In this document: in pieces, positions 63,315-64,000 of the stretch
Numbering within the stretch: the stretch's first letter is position 1
Layout: the number at the start of each line of letters is the position of its first letter
Assembly (NCBI RefSeq): GCF_029953635.1
Contig: NZ_CP124543.1
Coordinates: 4,815,455-4,879,454 of the forward strand
Length of the DNA: 64,000 nucleotides
Direction of reading: 5' to 3'
From: Halotia branconii CENA392
GTDB taxonomy: Bacteria; Cyanobacteriota; Cyanobacteriia; Cyanobacteriales; Nostocaceae
Notes under the pieces: generated by a model
Databases searched by the model: none
What the model was told of the DNA's origin: nothing
What the model saw: only the letters and a program-made list of their open reading frames with translations
Position numbers and translations under genes: made by a program

Positions 63315-63836
63315 ATGGGTTCTACAACGAATCGTCTGTCTATTTTTGTAGACGGAAATAATATGTTCTATGCTCAACAAAAAAATGGCTGGTTTTTTGA
63401 TCCCCGGCGAGTCTTAGAATACTTCAAACACGAGCAATCAGACACAACGTTAATCAATGCATTCTGGTACACTGGCTTAAAAGACCCACAAGATCAAAGA
63501 GGTTTCAGAGATGCTCTAATTAGTTTAGGATATACAGTCAGAACTAAAATTCTTAAAGAATATTATGATGATTCATCCGGACGATATTCACAAAAAGCCA
63601 ATTTAGATATTGAAATTGTTGTAGATATGTTTAATACTGTAGACCAGTATGATCGAGTAGTTTTATTCAGCGGAGATGGAGATTTTGAAAGAGCAATAGA
63701 GCTTTTAAGATCAAAGAACACACATATTACAGTGGTATCTACAGAAGGCATGATAGCCAGAGAATTGCGTAATGCTACGGATAGATATATAGATTTAAAC
63801 GATATTAGAGACCGAATAGAAAAAGTAGAAGGTTAA
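63315..63836 (+). CDS. NYN-domain protein, LabA/DUF88 family
   Basis: The 173-aa protein has the NYN acidic motifs L-S-I-F-V-D-G-N-N-M-F-Y (about 8-19), K-A-N-L-D-I-E-I-V-V-D-M and V-V-L-F-S-G-D-G-D-F-E-R-A-I. These resemble PIN-like nuclease centres. LabA relatives take part in circadian output in Synechococcus, but many members are uncharacterised RNases. It precedes leuA by 92 bp, probably as a separate gene. Confidence 0.88.
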   Translation: MGSTTNRLSIFVDGNNMFYAQQKNGWFFDPRRVLEYFKHEQSDTTLINAFWYTGLKDPQDQRGFRDALISLGYTVRTKILKEYYDDSSGRYSQKANLDIEIVVDMFNTVDQYDRVVLFSGDGDFERAIELLRSKNTHITVVSTEGMIARELRNATDRYIDLNDIRDRIEKVEG

Positions 63837-63928
63837 TTATCTTAACAACTATTTACAATAATAAGAGTAAAAAAATTAAGGTTTACGTTCTTTTAAGCAA
63901 ACAATTAAAACTAAAACAACGAGCCAAA

Positions 63929-64000
63929 ATGACAAACCAACCAGAGCGAATTATCATTTTTGATACCACACTCCGAGATGGAGAGCAGTGTCCAGGAGCG
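63929..64000 (+). CDS. leuA: 2-isopropylmalate synthase, N-terminal fragment (runs off window)
   Basis: The 24 codons present read MTNQPERIIIFDTTLRDGEQ then C-P-G-A. F-D-T-T-L-R-D-G-E-Q-C-P-G is the start of the LeuA catalytic barrel, which condenses acetyl-CoA with 2-oxoisovalerate in leucine synthesis. Homocitrate and citramalate synthases share part of this motif, but the E-Q-C-P-G form fits LeuA best. Confidence 0.85.
   Translation, partial: MTNQPERIIIFDTTLRDGEQCPGA

Noticed and set aside
1..64000. tRNA or rRNA genes
   Set aside because: I looked for T-loop and anticodon-arm patterns and found none that closed into a cloverleaf. A tRNAscan run would be decisive.

Overview
The window reads as a chromosomal segment of a filamentous, probably heterocyst-forming cyanobacterium (Nostocales). 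The grounds are frequent GCGATCGC (HIP1) octamers, a Psb34-type photosystem II assembly peptide, a HetP-family protein, a LabA-type NYN protein, a fused PanC-Cmk enzyme, a CHASE2 Ser/Thr kinase and the G-rich and GTAGGTTGGGTT-type dispersed repeats typical of that order. All assignments come from reading the sequence and from family knowledge; no database search was run.

Region 1 (1-8290) is a decaying CRISPR island. It holds the 5' end of a type III cas10/cmr2 gene leaving the window on the minus strand, a 17-repeat plus-strand CRISPR array, an intact-looking IS630-type insertion sequence, a kinase-WYL fusion gene, a second 9-repeat array on the minus strand, a csx18-like gene, and a cas1 gene cut after about 38 codons by a small transposon-like element (MITE). 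The MITE ends match the ends of the nearby IS630 element. The two arrays have different repeats but share the repeat end next to the spacer.

Region 2 (8290-34582) is mostly housekeeping with small accessory patches: a KirBac-like potassium channel, an MFS exporter, an M41-like protease, several toxin-antitoxin genes (one complete PIN pair, one PIN toxin broken by a single stop, two lone antitoxins), a sensor histidine kinase, recJ, a split hydantoinase/oxoprolinase pair (hyuA, hyuB), pstCAB, an M24 peptidase, a PhzF protein, an RTX calcium-binding protein, a DUF4332 protein, a TetR regulator and a two-gene M16 peptidase pair.

Region 3 (35114-40963) is the most unusual part. Seven small genes encode peptides with double-glycine leaders. 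Five are close paralogues, three of them in a 404-bp tandem repeat, and each of the five is followed by a conserved RNA hairpin whose arms co-vary. Downstream lie an aminoglycoside-phosphotransferase-fold kinase and a HopA1-family protein, the pair that dehydrates Ser/Thr in thioviridamide-type and class V lanthipeptide pathways. All cores lack cysteine, so ordinary lanthionine chemistry cannot apply. I infer a peptide natural-product (RiPP) system with a non-standard product.

Region 4 (41128-64000) carries a HetP-like gene, a second MITE of the IS630 type, a PAP2 phosphatase, a TSUP transporter, a DUF202 protein, a sulfate-type ABC ATPase with three stand-alone NIL-domain proteins, an arsenosugar-type glycosyltransferase, a TVP38 protein, psb34, rlpA, panC-cmk, sodB, a third MITE, a pentapeptide-repeat gene split by one stop codon, glutathione reductase, a CHASE2 kinase, labA-like and the start of leuA.
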